Below are positions 28,553-37,284 of a DNA stretch of 64,000 nt, piece after piece; the first letter of the stretch is position 1, and the number at the start of each line of letters is the position of its first letter. The stretch is taken from assembly GCF_004359615.1 (NCBI RefSeq), contig NZ_SCWA01000014.1:1-64000 (forward strand), given 5' to 3'. The translations under genes were made by a program, and so were the position numbers. Source of the stretch: Macrococcus brunensis. Lineage in GTDB: Bacteria > Bacillota > Bacilli > Staphylococcales > Staphylococcaceae. The notes under the pieces are model-generated. The model was not told where the DNA came from and did no database searches. It worked only from the letters and a program-made list of their open reading frames with translations.

Positions 28553-29869
28553 ATGAAAATCATCGTAGTAGGCGCAGTCGCAGGTGGCGCAACCGTGGCC
28601 TCACAGATTAGACGTGAGCTGCCAGACGCAGAGATCGTTGTTTATGAAAAGGGTCGCGATATGAGTTTTGCCAATTGCGGACTCCCCTATTATCTCGGCA
28701 ATGAAATCGAAGACCGTTCGAAACTTGTACAGGCTTCAGCAGATTCTTTCAAGGAACGAAAAGAAATTGCGGTTCATCTCTACCATGAAGTAACCGCTGT
28801 TGATACAGCGAATAAATCTGTGATCGTTCACAATCATCTGACAAATGCTACGACAGAAGAGAACTATGACAAACTCATCCTAAGTCCCGGCTGTAAAGCC
28901 GTTCGTTTACCTCAGCTTAAAGGTTCTGACATCACATTCCCGGTGAGAACACTGGAAGATACAGATATCATTGAACAGCATATTGAGCAATATGATGTTC
29001 GAAAAGCACTTGTCATCGGTGCAGGATATATCAGTCTCGAAATGATTGAGAACTTAAAAAATCGCGGACTTGACGTTACACTTCTCCACCGAAGTGAACG
29101 CTTGCTTAAAACGATGGATGCACAGTTTTTACCGCACTTAATGAACTGTCTGAAGGAAGAGTCCATTAAGACCCAGTTAAATGATGAAGTAGCTACTATA
29201 GAAGGCAGGACTGTTACATTTAAATCCGGTTTTTCTGAAGACTATGACCTCGTCATCGAAGCAGTAGGGATTACGCCGAATACCGATTTCTTAGAAAATA
29301 GTCACCTTGTCCTGAATGACAAAGGTTATATTGTGACAGATGAGTATTTCCAGACATCCAGTCAGGATGTTTATGCACTTGGAGATGCAATTGAAACATT
29401 CTATATGCATACTGGCGCCAAAACAACCGTCGCACTTGCATGGGGAGCGCACCGCGCAGCAAATCTGATCGCGGGAAATCTTGCGGGTAAAATGAAAGCA
29501 TTCAATGGCCTTCTTGGCACAAATATTATCCGCTTCTTTGACCATGCCATTGCAAGTGTAGGTATCAGTGAAGCAGAAGCGAAAGAATATGGTGCAGCAC
29601 ATGTATCCTTCGATCAATATCCACAGGCAAGATACATGCCGCGCTCACATCCGATGCATATATCAGTCTATTACGATAAAGAGACACGTCAGATTTTACG
29701 TGCCTGCTTCTTCGGTAAGCAAGGTGTTGATAAACGAGTGGATGTCATAGCAACTGCGATAATTGCTAAAATGACGATTGACGACTTAAAAGATATCGAA
29801 ATCGCCTATGCACCGCCTTTCTCAGCACCAAAAGATATCGTCAATATGATAGGCTATCGTGCAAAATAA
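28553..29869 (+). CDS. cdr: CoA-disulfide reductase
   Basis: FAD- and NADPH-dependent reductase that keeps coenzyme A reduced, the main low-molecular-weight thiol system in S. aureus along with bacillithiol. The 438-residue protein has the FAD fold GAVAGGATVASQ, the single active-site Cys42 in SFANCGLPYY, an NAD(P) fold VIGAGYISLE near 155, and the C-terminal dimer domain. ATG at 28553 follows GGAGAAC. It is the second gene of a two-gene unit and ends in a hairpin. Confidence 0.94.
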   Translation: MKIIVVGAVAGGATVASQIRRELPDAEIVVYEKGRDMSFANCGLPYYLGNEIEDRSKLVQASADSFKERKEIAVHLYHEVTAVDTANKSVIVHNHLTNATTEENYDKLILSPGCKAVRLPQLKGSDITFPVRTLEDTDIIEQHIEQYDVRKALVIGAGYISLEMIENLKNRGLDVTLLHRSERLLKTMDAQFLPHLMNCLKEESIKTQLNDEVATIEGRTVTFKSGFSEDYDLVIEAVGITPNTDFLENSHLVLNDKGYIVTDEYFQTSSQDVYALGDAIETFYMHTGAKTTVALAWGAHRAANLIAGNLAGKMKAFNGLLGTNIIRFFDHAIASVGISEAEAKEYGAAHVSFDQYPQARYMPRSHPMHISVYYDKETRQILRACFFGKQGVDKRVDVIATAIIAKMTIDDLKDIEIAYAPPFSAPKDIVNMIGYRAK

Positions 29870-29879
29870 TAGATATGAA

Positions 29880-29914
29880 GAAGACCGCAAGTCCGGTGAG
29901 GGCTCGCGGTCTTC
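29880..29914 (+). terminator. cdr terminator-like hairpin
   Basis: Stem GAAGACCGC / GCGGTCTTC with a 17-nt loop, 10 bp after the cdr stop, with a short AATTTGTTG tail. Probably a terminator, though the T tract is weak. Confidence 0.65.
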
Positions 29915-29931
29915 AATTTGTTGTGCGGGGT

Positions 29932-30027
29932 GTTATCAGCGATAAATCACATTTATCGCCAGTAACCCATGTATTTTCAACGTTTAGCCATAGTTATCAG
30001 CGATAAATCCTATTTATCGCCAGTAAC
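29932..30027. repeat. two copies of a 35-bp palindrome with 61-bp period
   Basis: Copies at 29932-29966 and 29993-30027. Each begins GTTATCAGCGATAAA, has a 5-nt centre, and ends TTTATCGCCAGTAAC. The 26-nt spacer gives a 61-bp period. The same element, in the opposite orientation and with the same 26-nt spacer length, forms a four-copy array at 58001-58218. It lies between the convergent cdr and glycosidase-like genes. Confidence 0.9.
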
Positions 30028-30040
30028 TCCTACTAAACAC

Positions 30041-31420
30041 CTATCTATTCCGCTTCGATTTTCTTGCGGCCAGTATGATAAACAGTGTAAATGCAACAAC
30101 GACACCGATTGAAGCAATGATGTAACCAATGTTCAGTCCTCTGTCATCAATGATCGCATACAGTTCTGCTTCTTCACGGTTTGTGATGAGCTCAAACTTA
30201 CCCTCTTTTTCATGGATGGAGTCACCGATCAAGAGTCCACTTAACATCTTTCCTTTAGGTACGACATCAGTGCCAAGCTCGACTTTAGTCGCTTTATCTG
30301 TGTTATTAAGATTATAAATAAAGTCCACTTTCCCCGTATCATAGTGAATGACCTGATGACCAGCTTTATTCATGAGTACCTGCATCTTACCCTCAAACAT
30401 TTCACGATATTTATCAAATACTCCTGAAGTTGCCTTCAAATAGTCGGTCACTTCTTTTTCTGTTCGGAAATCCAGCAGCTGGTGCATTTCAGGCATCTTG
30501 CCACCATTCATCGCAATCTCTGTGCCGTAAGTCATACTCATCGGCTGTTTCTGGCTGAGAAGATAGCTGAGCAGTAACTTAATGCGTGTACCCGGAAACA
30601 TGTTTTCATCCGCGGCATACTTTGTAAAACGTGGCATAAAGAAGTTATCTGCTGCGAGCAGTTCATTTTTAACGAATGAATCCGGTAATGGCTGATCTGT
30701 TTTCTTAAATCCGTTTGCCAGTTTTAAAGTCGTTTCTTCTTTTTGTACATAATCAAAGTTTTCTGCTGTCATGTCTTTGTTCAGAATAGCCATATTCATT
30801 GGCAGGTCAGGCATCACTTTATCCGCGTCAATGCCATCCTGCAGCGTATACATAGATAGACCGTCTACTTGATAATCTTTGACGAAGGCAGCCATTTTTG
30901 CCTTATATTTTTGCTGGTTAGCCGCATTCTTCAGATCAATAATCTTAGTATCGCCGTAATATTCTTTCTGGATATCATTCATCACAGGCGTCTTTACTGC
31001 AGTAAAATCATTAGTTGCGACGACCGGCATATCAACAACGATTTTCATTTTCTTCTCATGAATCTTTTTGATCAGCTCCTTGAAGTGCTGATCGCCGCCG
31101 TAGACATCATCAATCTTGTCATAGCTCGTGACTTTGTAACCCAGATAATCATTCTGTTCATGCTTGAATATCGGTGAGATATGGATGACGTTAAAGCCCA
31201 TATCTTTGATATAATCCAGTTTGCTTTCAATCCCTTGAAAATCCCCACCATAGGGCAGTTGATCGTCATCATTATTATGTATGTGTGCATTGTTTTTTTC
31301 TGTGCCATTTAAGAAACGGTCAACGACTAAACTATAAACTCTCGGCTGCGATTTCTCCTGTGCTTGTGCAGCCGGCGCAACCATTAGGCCTGCCATCAGC
31401 AGTAATATCATTTTCTTCAT
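30041..31420 (-). CDS. membrane-anchored GH13-like protein, probable pseudoenzyme
   Basis: A 459-residue protein with a signal peptide (1-20, ending AAQAQ), an alpha-amylase-type barrel and a C-terminal membrane helix (about 431-453) with a basic tail. Fold motifs are clear: YGGDFQGIESKLDYIKDMG (58-75), ISPIF, and YGTEIAMNGG (298-307). The catalytic residues of GH13 are not. Region I reads DMPVVATND (His lost). Region II reads GLSMY (187-191; Arg and nucleophile Asp lost). Region IV reads DNFFMPRF (258-265; His and Asp replaced by Phe). It may bind glycans outside the cell without hydrolysis. Confidence 0.85.
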   Translation of the reverse strand: MKKMILLLMAGLMVAPAAQAQEKSQPRVYSLVVDRFLNGTEKNNAHIHNNDDDQLPYGGDFQGIESKLDYIKDMGFNVIHISPIFKHEQNDYLGYKVTSYDKIDDVYGGDQHFKELIKKIHEKKMKIVVDMPVVATNDFTAVKTPVMNDIQKEYYGDTKIIDLKNAANQQKYKAKMAAFVKDYQVDGLSMYTLQDGIDADKVMPDLPMNMAILNKDMTAENFDYVQKEETTLKLANGFKKTDQPLPDSFVKNELLAADNFFMPRFTKYAADENMFPGTRIKLLLSYLLSQKQPMSMTYGTEIAMNGGKMPEMHQLLDFRTEKEVTDYLKATSGVFDKYREMFEGKMQVLMNKAGHQVIHYDTGKVDFIYNLNNTDKATKVELGTDVVPKGKMLSGLLIGDSIHEKEGKFELITNREEAELYAIIDDRGLNIGYIIASIGVVVAFTLFIILAARKSKRNR

Positions 31421-31505
31421 TTCTATCCCTCTATTCGCTTAATACTTTAAATTATACTTGAAGAGACAGAAATTGTGGCTTAATTCATAAAAAGTTCATA
31501 AGAAA

Positions 31506-31529
31506 AAGCTGATTCCGAAGAATCAGCTT
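31506..31529 (-). terminator. yisL-like gene terminator
   Basis: Perfect 10-bp stem AAGCTGATTC / GAATCAGCTT with a four-base loop, followed by TTTTTC on the minus strand. It overlaps the stop codon. Confidence 0.88.
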
Positions 31530-31905
31530 AGTTGAACATTGCTGAAATAGGTCCCATAGGTAACCAGATACCCATGCCGATTGTCAGTAATGCGAAGAAA
31601 ATAACTAAATAGAAGAAAGTACGAGAAGGTTTCTTCTTTTTCTTTTTAGCGAGTGTCATTTCCATCAGACCGATTGTAATCAGACCCAGCAGAAATTTAA
31701 TGCCATACTGAGCTGCCATACCGCCGCCCATTGTCTGGAAGAACACGACACCGCCACTGATCAGCGTCAGTAATAAAAAGACTCGCAGTACCATATGAAG
31801 CGGTTTGAAGTATTGGCTTGGTCCTTGACGATCAGAGAAGTTCTGATAAGCAGCAAAGAAAAGAATGATAGCTAGAATCCAGCTTAAAATATGAAGATGT
31901 AACAT
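31528..31905 (-). CDS. DUF1516 membrane protein (YisL-like)
   Basis: A 125-residue protein with four hydrophobic helices: about 3-20, 36-57, 66-85 and 99-121. A basic KKKKKKPSR stretch lies between the last two. It matches the DUF1516/YisL family; in Bacillus yisL neighbours yisK, as here. No function is known. Confidence 0.85.
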   Translation of the reverse strand: MLHLHILSWILAIILFFAAYQNFSDRQGPSQYFKPLHMVLRVFLLLTLISGGVVFFQTMGGGMAAQYGIKFLLGLITIGLMEMTLAKKKKKKPSRTFFYLVIFFALLTIGMGIWLPMGPISAMFN

Positions 31906-31957
31906 CTGTATCCTCCTTTCATGTATTTACTATCAGTTTAACATATTCATGTCCAAA

Positions 31958-31986
31958 AAAGAAAAGAGCTAAACGCTCTTTTCTTT
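31958..31986 (-). terminator. yisK-like gene terminator
   Basis: 12-bp stem AAAGAAAAGAGC / GCTCTTTTCTTT, loop TAAAC, 8 bp beyond the stop codon. The T-rich arm itself supplies the tail. Confidence 0.75.
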
Positions 31987-31994
31987 CTTCTCAC

Positions 31995-32894
31995 TTATTC
32001 AGCAATCGTATTGACTAATGTGCCGATACCATCAATAGAAACTTTGACTTCATCTCCTGACTTCAGGAAGACCGGCGGATTCATGCCTGCGCCCACGCCA
32101 CTTGGTGTACCTGTCGCAATAATATCACCCGGGTGAAGCGCTACGTATTTAGAAACTTCTGCAATCAGATCGTCAATCTTCAGAATCATATCTGAAGTTG
32201 AACCGTCCTGACGAATCTCGTTATTGACTTTCGTTACGATGTTGACGTTCTCAGGATTCGGCAGTTCATCTTTTGTAGCGATGTATGGACCCATCGGACA
32301 GCCGCCAATTAAACTTTTACTTAAGAAAGCCTGCAGATGCTCCTTCTGAAGATCACGTGCTGTAATATCATTGATGATGGTATAACCATAAACATAATCA
32401 AGTGCAAGACCTTTTGGAATCTTGTGACCATATTTACCGATAACAATACCAAGTTCGCCCTCATAGTCCAGCTGACTTGTCACATCTGCGTGTAGTGGAA
32501 TCGTATTCCCATCACCTACTAAGCTTGATGGTGCTTTAGTGAATACGTAGAGACGGTCCACTTCATTATTCAGCTCTTTCGCATGTTCCTGATAGTTACG
32601 ACCGACCGCAATGACGTTGTTCGTCGGTGTTACTGGAGGCAGGAATTTGATATCAGCAAACGGTGCTTTGTAGCTCTCTTTATCGCCCTGCTCTTCTGCT
32701 TTAGATACCACCTGGCGTACCGCTTCCTGAAAATCTATTTCTGCATTTTTCTGTAACCCTTCAAGCAATGTTTTCGGATAGTCAGCATCCCCAAATGCTT
32801 CAAACACTTTCGGTAAAATCCATGCTGCTTCCTCGCGTTTTACTTTAACGCCGTATGTTTCTTTACCTTGATACTCGAATGAAAGAAATTTCAT
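31995..32894 (-). CDS. fumarylacetoacetate hydrolase family protein (YisK-like)
   Basis: A 299-residue FAH-fold enzyme. The metal-binding acidic residues lie in [11 protein letters not shown] (near residue 120) and the downstream NDITARDLQ, with the tail [23 protein letters not shown]. Such enzymes cleave or decarboxylate oxo-acids; Bacillus YisK has been linked to oxaloacetate decarboxylation and cell shape. The ATG at 32894 is preferred because the GTG at 32903 lies inside the GGAGTG ribosome site. It is followed by its own hairpin. Confidence 0.9.
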   Translation of the reverse strand: MKFLSFEYQGKETYGVKVKREEAAWILPKVFEAFGDADYPKTLLEGLQKNAEIDFQEAVRQVVSKAEEQGDKESYKAPFADIKFLPPVTPTNNVIAVGRNYQEHAKELNNEVDRLYVFTKAPSSLVGDGNTIPLHADVTSQLDYEGELGIVIGKYGHKIPKGLALDYVYGYTIINDITARDLQKEHLQAFLSKSLIGGCPMGPYIATKDELPNPENVNIVTKVNNEIRQDGSTSDMILKIDDLIAEVSKYVALHPGDIIATGTPSGVGAGMNPPVFLKSGDEVKVSIDGIGTLVNTIAE

Positions 32895-32908
32895 TGTGGT
32901 CACTCCTT

Positions 32909-33844
32909 CTATGTTTGTTCTTCATTATACAGAATATTTGAATTATTCGCATGCATTTTCCGTTGAAATACAAAATAGATAATGACAGCGACAACAAATA
33001 TCACGACGCCACGCATCAGAACCACTTCTACTGCGAGATTTTTATAGTCTCCGATACCGAGCGCTGTAAAGGCAAGCATCATCATAAGGGAACTAATGAT
33101 GATAGCGGGTACAACAGCCAGTTTAGCAGTCCCGCGCAGAATCAGATAAAGCGCAATCCCCTGTAGAAGGCCACCGATCATGGCCAATATAGAGAAAGCA
33201 AGAACAGATTCCGTCTGGGTCATCAGTGTCTTCAGTATCGTACCGGCAGAAAACAGGACAATTCCAGGTAAGACTCTGTACTTCATGCTGCTGAAATCAA
33301 TCAGCAGTAAAGGCGTGATGATAAATAAAGCCGTCGCAATGATGACTCTGTAATCCGTCATCAAGCTATGCGTCACATAACTTAAATAGTCATGAGACCT
33401 GTAAAGTGAGACAATCTCCTGGAACTTTGCCGCGTCCATAAAGGTTTCACTTGAAAAGAATAAAATCAGCAAAGGGACTGCGACTATAAAAACGCCGATA
33501 CCAAGAAGCAAATAGCCCACCCAGCTTTTTTTGATTAACCGTGCAAGCAGTAGTCCAAGACCGAGTGCAAGTATATAGCCCATCGAGCTGAACAGCCATT
33601 TATCTAATAATCCGAACGCAATGATCATGGAAATCATGCGTATAGACACGTCTATCTGTTTCAAGACAAGCGGAATAACGGCCTGTCCAACCCCAAATGC
33701 CAGAATAACAGTGAGCAGGAACGTCGAGCGTTCAGGCTGCTCAAAGTATTCAGCAGGTACCGTCATCATAAAAGGGTGCGCCATTTTCAGGCTGCCTTCT
33801 AATATTAAAGCTAGTAAACCGATTAACACTAACACATGTTTCAT
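32909..33844 (-). CDS. polytopic membrane protein of unknown function
   Basis: Not recognised. A 311-residue, strongly hydrophobic protein with about nine to ten predicted membrane segments and a short hydrophilic tail ([12 protein letters not shown]). The only long polar loop is near residues 135-160 ([20 protein letters not shown]). The start codon overlaps the addA stop (ATGA type), and the yisK-like gene follows 14 bp later, so it sits between a recombination enzyme and a metabolic enzyme in one run. No transporter signature motif was seen. Confidence 0.75.
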   Translation of the reverse strand: MKHVLVLIGLLALILEGSLKMAHPFMMTVPAEYFEQPERSTFLLTVILAFGVGQAVIPLVLKQIDVSIRMISMIIAFGLLDKWLFSSMGYILALGLGLLLARLIKKSWVGYLLLGIGVFIVAVPLLILFFSSETFMDAAKFQEIVSLYRSHDYLSYVTHSLMTDYRVIIATALFIITPLLLIDFSSMKYRVLPGIVLFSAGTILKTLMTQTESVLAFSILAMIGGLLQGIALYLILRGTAKLAVVPAIIISSLMMMLAFTALGIGDYKNLAVEVVLMRGVVIFVVAVIIYFVFQRKMHANNSNILYNEEQT

Positions 33845-36800
33845 GATTCAACCTCGAGTTCCATGTAATCGAAGAAATAAAGATAGCCTTTAACCGGCTG
33901 TTTCAGCATTTCTTCAAGAGCTTTCTGATAGTAATACATCTGAACCGCATATCGTTTTCGCGCCTCTAGTGCTGCATCATGCATAGAGCCGCCCAGTCTC
34001 GGAATCAGACGGTCTGTCTTAAAATCGACAAAGTAGTACTGCCCCTCAAGCTTATAGACACAGTCAATCATCCCCTGAACAAGCGGTTCGACCGGCGCTC
34101 CTTCTATCAATTGCCCCGTCAGATAGGATTTGCCGATAACAAACGGTAATTCAGTATAGCGTTCTCCTTCAGACATCTTCTGGTATAGTTCTGACGCAGA
34201 AAAACGAATAAGCGCTTCCTGATCGATGAGTCTGCTATCATCTTCTGAGATGATTTTTTTATCAATGAGCGCTTGCAGCAGACTATCAATATCAGCTTTA
34301 TTTTTAACAGCACCATCGTATGGAAAATGCTGCATGACCGTATGCATCAGTGTACCCCGTTCTGCTGCCGTCTTCTTCACTTCAGACATAAATTTTGGCC
34401 GCTCGTAGCTCGCACGCTCCAGCTGATACTGGTTGACGAGTGTCCAGGTGGTCGCATCATCATCGACTTCAGTCTGACGCTTAATATCTGAGACAGACTC
34501 TTTCGTCGGCAGCTTATTGAGTTCAAGGTAAGGATACTGATAATCTGCTCTTTCAACGAGCCAGTCAGGTGAACGCGGTGTTGTAATGGTATCAGTGACC
34601 ACTGCGTCATGCGTTACATCATCCAACTCACGAATAATCTTCATATCCAGTGCCTGTGTTGCCACAATCAGTTCAAGTGGTTTCGTCGCATTTAGTCTGA
34701 AAAACTCATCTTTTGCATCCTGCTGCTGCCACGCTTCAAGTTCTTTTTCTGTCGCAGAACCGACCAGAATCAGCTGCTCTTTCGCACGTGTAAACGCAAC
34801 ATACATCAGTCGCATTGATTCAGAGATGCTCTCGCGGCGTCCTTCCTTCTTAAAGTACTGACTGAAAAGCGTCGGATAGCTGTAATGATGCGTCTGATCA
34901 TAATAAGTCATCGCAACGCCGAGCTTCTGATTAGGGATGACAGCTCCTGATAAATCCATCATATTGAATTTTTTACCGAGCTCTGAATAGATGACGTACG
35001 GGAATTCCAGTCCCTTACTCGAGTGAATCGTCATCAGTCTGACGACATCCGCTTCTTCAGATAAGATGTTCACTTCACCGAAATCTTTATTTTTATCAAT
35101 CATATTGTCCACATATCTGATGAACTGGAACAGACCCCTGTAGCTTGAGCGTTCGAAATCCTCAGATTTAGCCAGCAGTCCTAACAGATTGGCGCGTCTT
35201 TGCTCACCACCGACGAGCATTGAGAATTTTTCGACGACATACTGTTCCTCATAAATCATTTCAAGCAGCTGTCTGACACCTATCGTTCTGGCTGCACTGC
35301 GATAATGGTCCAGCAACTTGATAAAGTGTTTTACTTTTTCAGCAAGGGGGGTCCGGTAAGTGTCTGCGTACTCCAGCATATCCTGGTAAAAATATTGGCT
35401 GGATTGTCTCAAGTCGACGAGTTCTTCTTCATTGAACTGAAACAGGAGTGAACGCAGGGCACCAACTAAATGATTATCCTGCAGCGGATTATCAATGATG
35501 CGTAGCAGACTGATTATCGTCCGTATCTCATCTGTTTCAAAATAGCCGCTACGGCTGTTGACATGAAACGGAATATCGTATTTTTTAAAGGTCTGCTGCA
35601 GTGCTGCAGTATTTGAGACTTGCCGCTGCAGGATGACAATATCTCGGAAAGACGCCGGTCGATATTGTTTTTTATCATAAACTTCGCCATGCGCGACTAT
35701 ATCCATAATTTTGCGGGCGATCCATTCACTCTCGAGCGGTTCATCATTCTTGATGATGACATTCAGTTCCGTCTGATGAGGCGCGTCATCGAATGCTGCA
35801 CCGAAGTACAGCTGCTGGCGTTCATCGTAATCGACTTCACCGACTGCCTCGTCCATTATTCTGCTGAACACGCCGTTCGTGTCTTCAATCACTTCACGCC
35901 GTGAACGGAAGTTACGTGATAGATCGATGACCTGCCCATTTGTTCCATCAAAACGTTTATATTTATCAAGGAAAAGACCGGGTTCTGCCTGACGGAATTT
36001 ATAAATGGACTGCTTGACGTCCCCTACCATAAATAGATGCCCGTTATTGATGCTCTGCAGAATCGTTTCCTGCACGCGGTTAGTATCCTGGTACTCATCG
36101 ACCAGAATCTCCTGATACTTCTGCTGCAAGTTAAGGGCAATCGGCGTCGGCTGTCCGTTTTTCAGTAAAATATCAAGCGCCAGATGTTCATAATCTGTGA
36201 AGTCCAGTATCTTCCGCTCACGCTTATTACGGCTGAATGTCTCAATCAGCTCATTCGTCAGCTGACCGAGCAATGTCATCTCATCTGCCATCTCATGTAA
36301 GTCCTGTATCATGTCTTCAGGCGACGCGAAGAAATAATCTGTCTTAACCGCATTCAAAATTTCCTTCGCCTGATTGAACTGTGCTTTAATGCGATCTTCT
36401 TCATCCGCATCAAGACGCATATCTTCAAGATCTTTTTTAAATCTGAAAGGCGGCGTCGACCAGTTTTCGAGTTCAGTCAGACGGTGATAGAGTGCCGTAT
36501 AATCTCCGCTGATCTGCTCCAGTTGATCAATATAAGCTTCAGCTTTTAAATATTGTTTTTCGTAGACCGGACTATCCAGTTCAGCTGCCGCCTCTCTGAA
36601 AAGCGTCAGTGCACGTTTGACTTCTGTAATGACAGATGCCTGCATCGCTTCGATTATCGGATGACTGAGTGATATCTCTCTATAAAGGTCCGGCAGGTGC
36701 ATCAGCCATTCTTTCGGTGCTGGATTTGCCACTGCAAAATAATAGAGCTTCTGTACTGCATCCCGGAGAGACTGATCACTCCTGTCGCTTGACAGATGAA

Positions 36801-37284
36801 GATTCGTCTTCAGAAAAGCATCAGTTGGCGATTCATAGTGCTTCTCCATGACTTCATCGAGTGACTGCATCAAAAGAAGTGTTCCTTCTTCATCACTCGC
36901 CGTCCTGAATACAGGATCTAAATCTATCGTATAATAATACTGTTCAATCAGATTGAGACAAAATCTATGCAATGTTGAAATCTCGGCGGCATGGATTTTA
37001 ACAAGCTGTTCTTTGAGATGATCAGTCGGATGGTTGATGACTTCCCGCCTGATCGCCTGATGGATTCTTTCCTTCATTTCTTTGGCACTGGCATTTGTAA
37101 ATGTGACGACGAGAAGTTCATCCAGTCCCATCTCTTCATGAATAATCTTCTGGATAATTCTTTCGACAAGTACAGCTGTTTTACCGCTTCCCGCTGCTGC
37201 TGCAACGAGGACATCTGACTCGCCAGCTATAATGGCCTGCCACTGTGCATCTGTCCACTGGGCATCGATTGGTTTAGTTCTCAT
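33841..37284 (-). CDS. addA: helicase-nuclease subunit AddA (RexA)
   Basis: Helicase/nuclease subunit of AddAB, which processes double-strand breaks for RecA loading (the RecBCD equivalent). The 1147-residue protein has the UvrD-type Walker A AAAGSGKTAVL (residues 29-39), motif II VDEYQDTNR, motif VI MRLMYVAFTRAKEQL, and a C-terminal nuclease core YYFVDFKTDRL. Its start overlaps the addB stop by 11 bp, so translation is coupled. Length and motif set are complete. Confidence 0.97.
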   Translation of the reverse strand: MRTKPIDAQWTDAQWQAIIAGESDVLVAAAAGSGKTAVLVERIIQKIIHEEMGLDELLVVTFTNASAKEMKERIHQAIRREVINHPTDHLKEQLVKIHAAEISTLHRFCLNLIEQYYYTIDLDPVFRTASDEEGTLLLMQSLDEVMEKHYESPTDAFLKTNLHLSSDRSDQSLRDAVQKLYYFAVANPAPKEWLMHLPDLYREISLSHPIIEAMQASVITEVKRALTLFREAAAELDSPVYEKQYLKAEAYIDQLEQISGDYTALYHRLTELENWSTPPFRFKKDLEDMRLDADEEDRIKAQFNQAKEILNAVKTDYFFASPEDMIQDLHEMADEMTLLGQLTNELIETFSRNKRERKILDFTDYEHLALDILLKNGQPTPIALNLQQKYQEILVDEYQDTNRVQETILQSINNGHLFMVGDVKQSIYKFRQAEPGLFLDKYKRFDGTNGQVIDLSRNFRSRREVIEDTNGVFSRIMDEAVGEVDYDERQQLYFGAAFDDAPHQTELNVIIKNDEPLESEWIARKIMDIVAHGEVYDKKQYRPASFRDIVILQRQVSNTAALQQTFKKYDIPFHVNSRSGYFETDEIRTIISLLRIIDNPLQDNHLVGALRSLLFQFNEEELVDLRQSSQYFYQDMLEYADTYRTPLAEKVKHFIKLLDHYRSAARTIGVRQLLEMIYEEQYVVEKFSMLVGGEQRRANLLGLLAKSEDFERSSYRGLFQFIRYVDNMIDKNKDFGEVNILSEEADVVRLMTIHSSKGLEFPYVIYSELGKKFNMMDLSGAVIPNQKLGVAMTYYDQTHHYSYPTLFSQYFKKEGRRESISESMRLMYVAFTRAKEQLILVGSATEKELEAWQQQDAKDEFFRLNATKPLELIVATQALDMKIIRELDDVTHDAVVTDTITTPRSPDWLVERADYQYPYLELNKLPTKESVSDIKRQTEVDDDATTWTLVNQYQLERASYERPKFMSEVKKTAAERGTLMHTVMQHFPYDGAVKNKADIDSLLQALIDKKIISEDDSRLIDQEALIRFSASELYQKMSEGERYTELPFVIGKSYLTGQLIEGAPVEPLVQGMIDCVYKLEGQYYFVDFKTDRLIPRLGGSMHDAALEARKRYAVQMYYYQKALEEMLKQPVKGYLYFFDYMELEVES

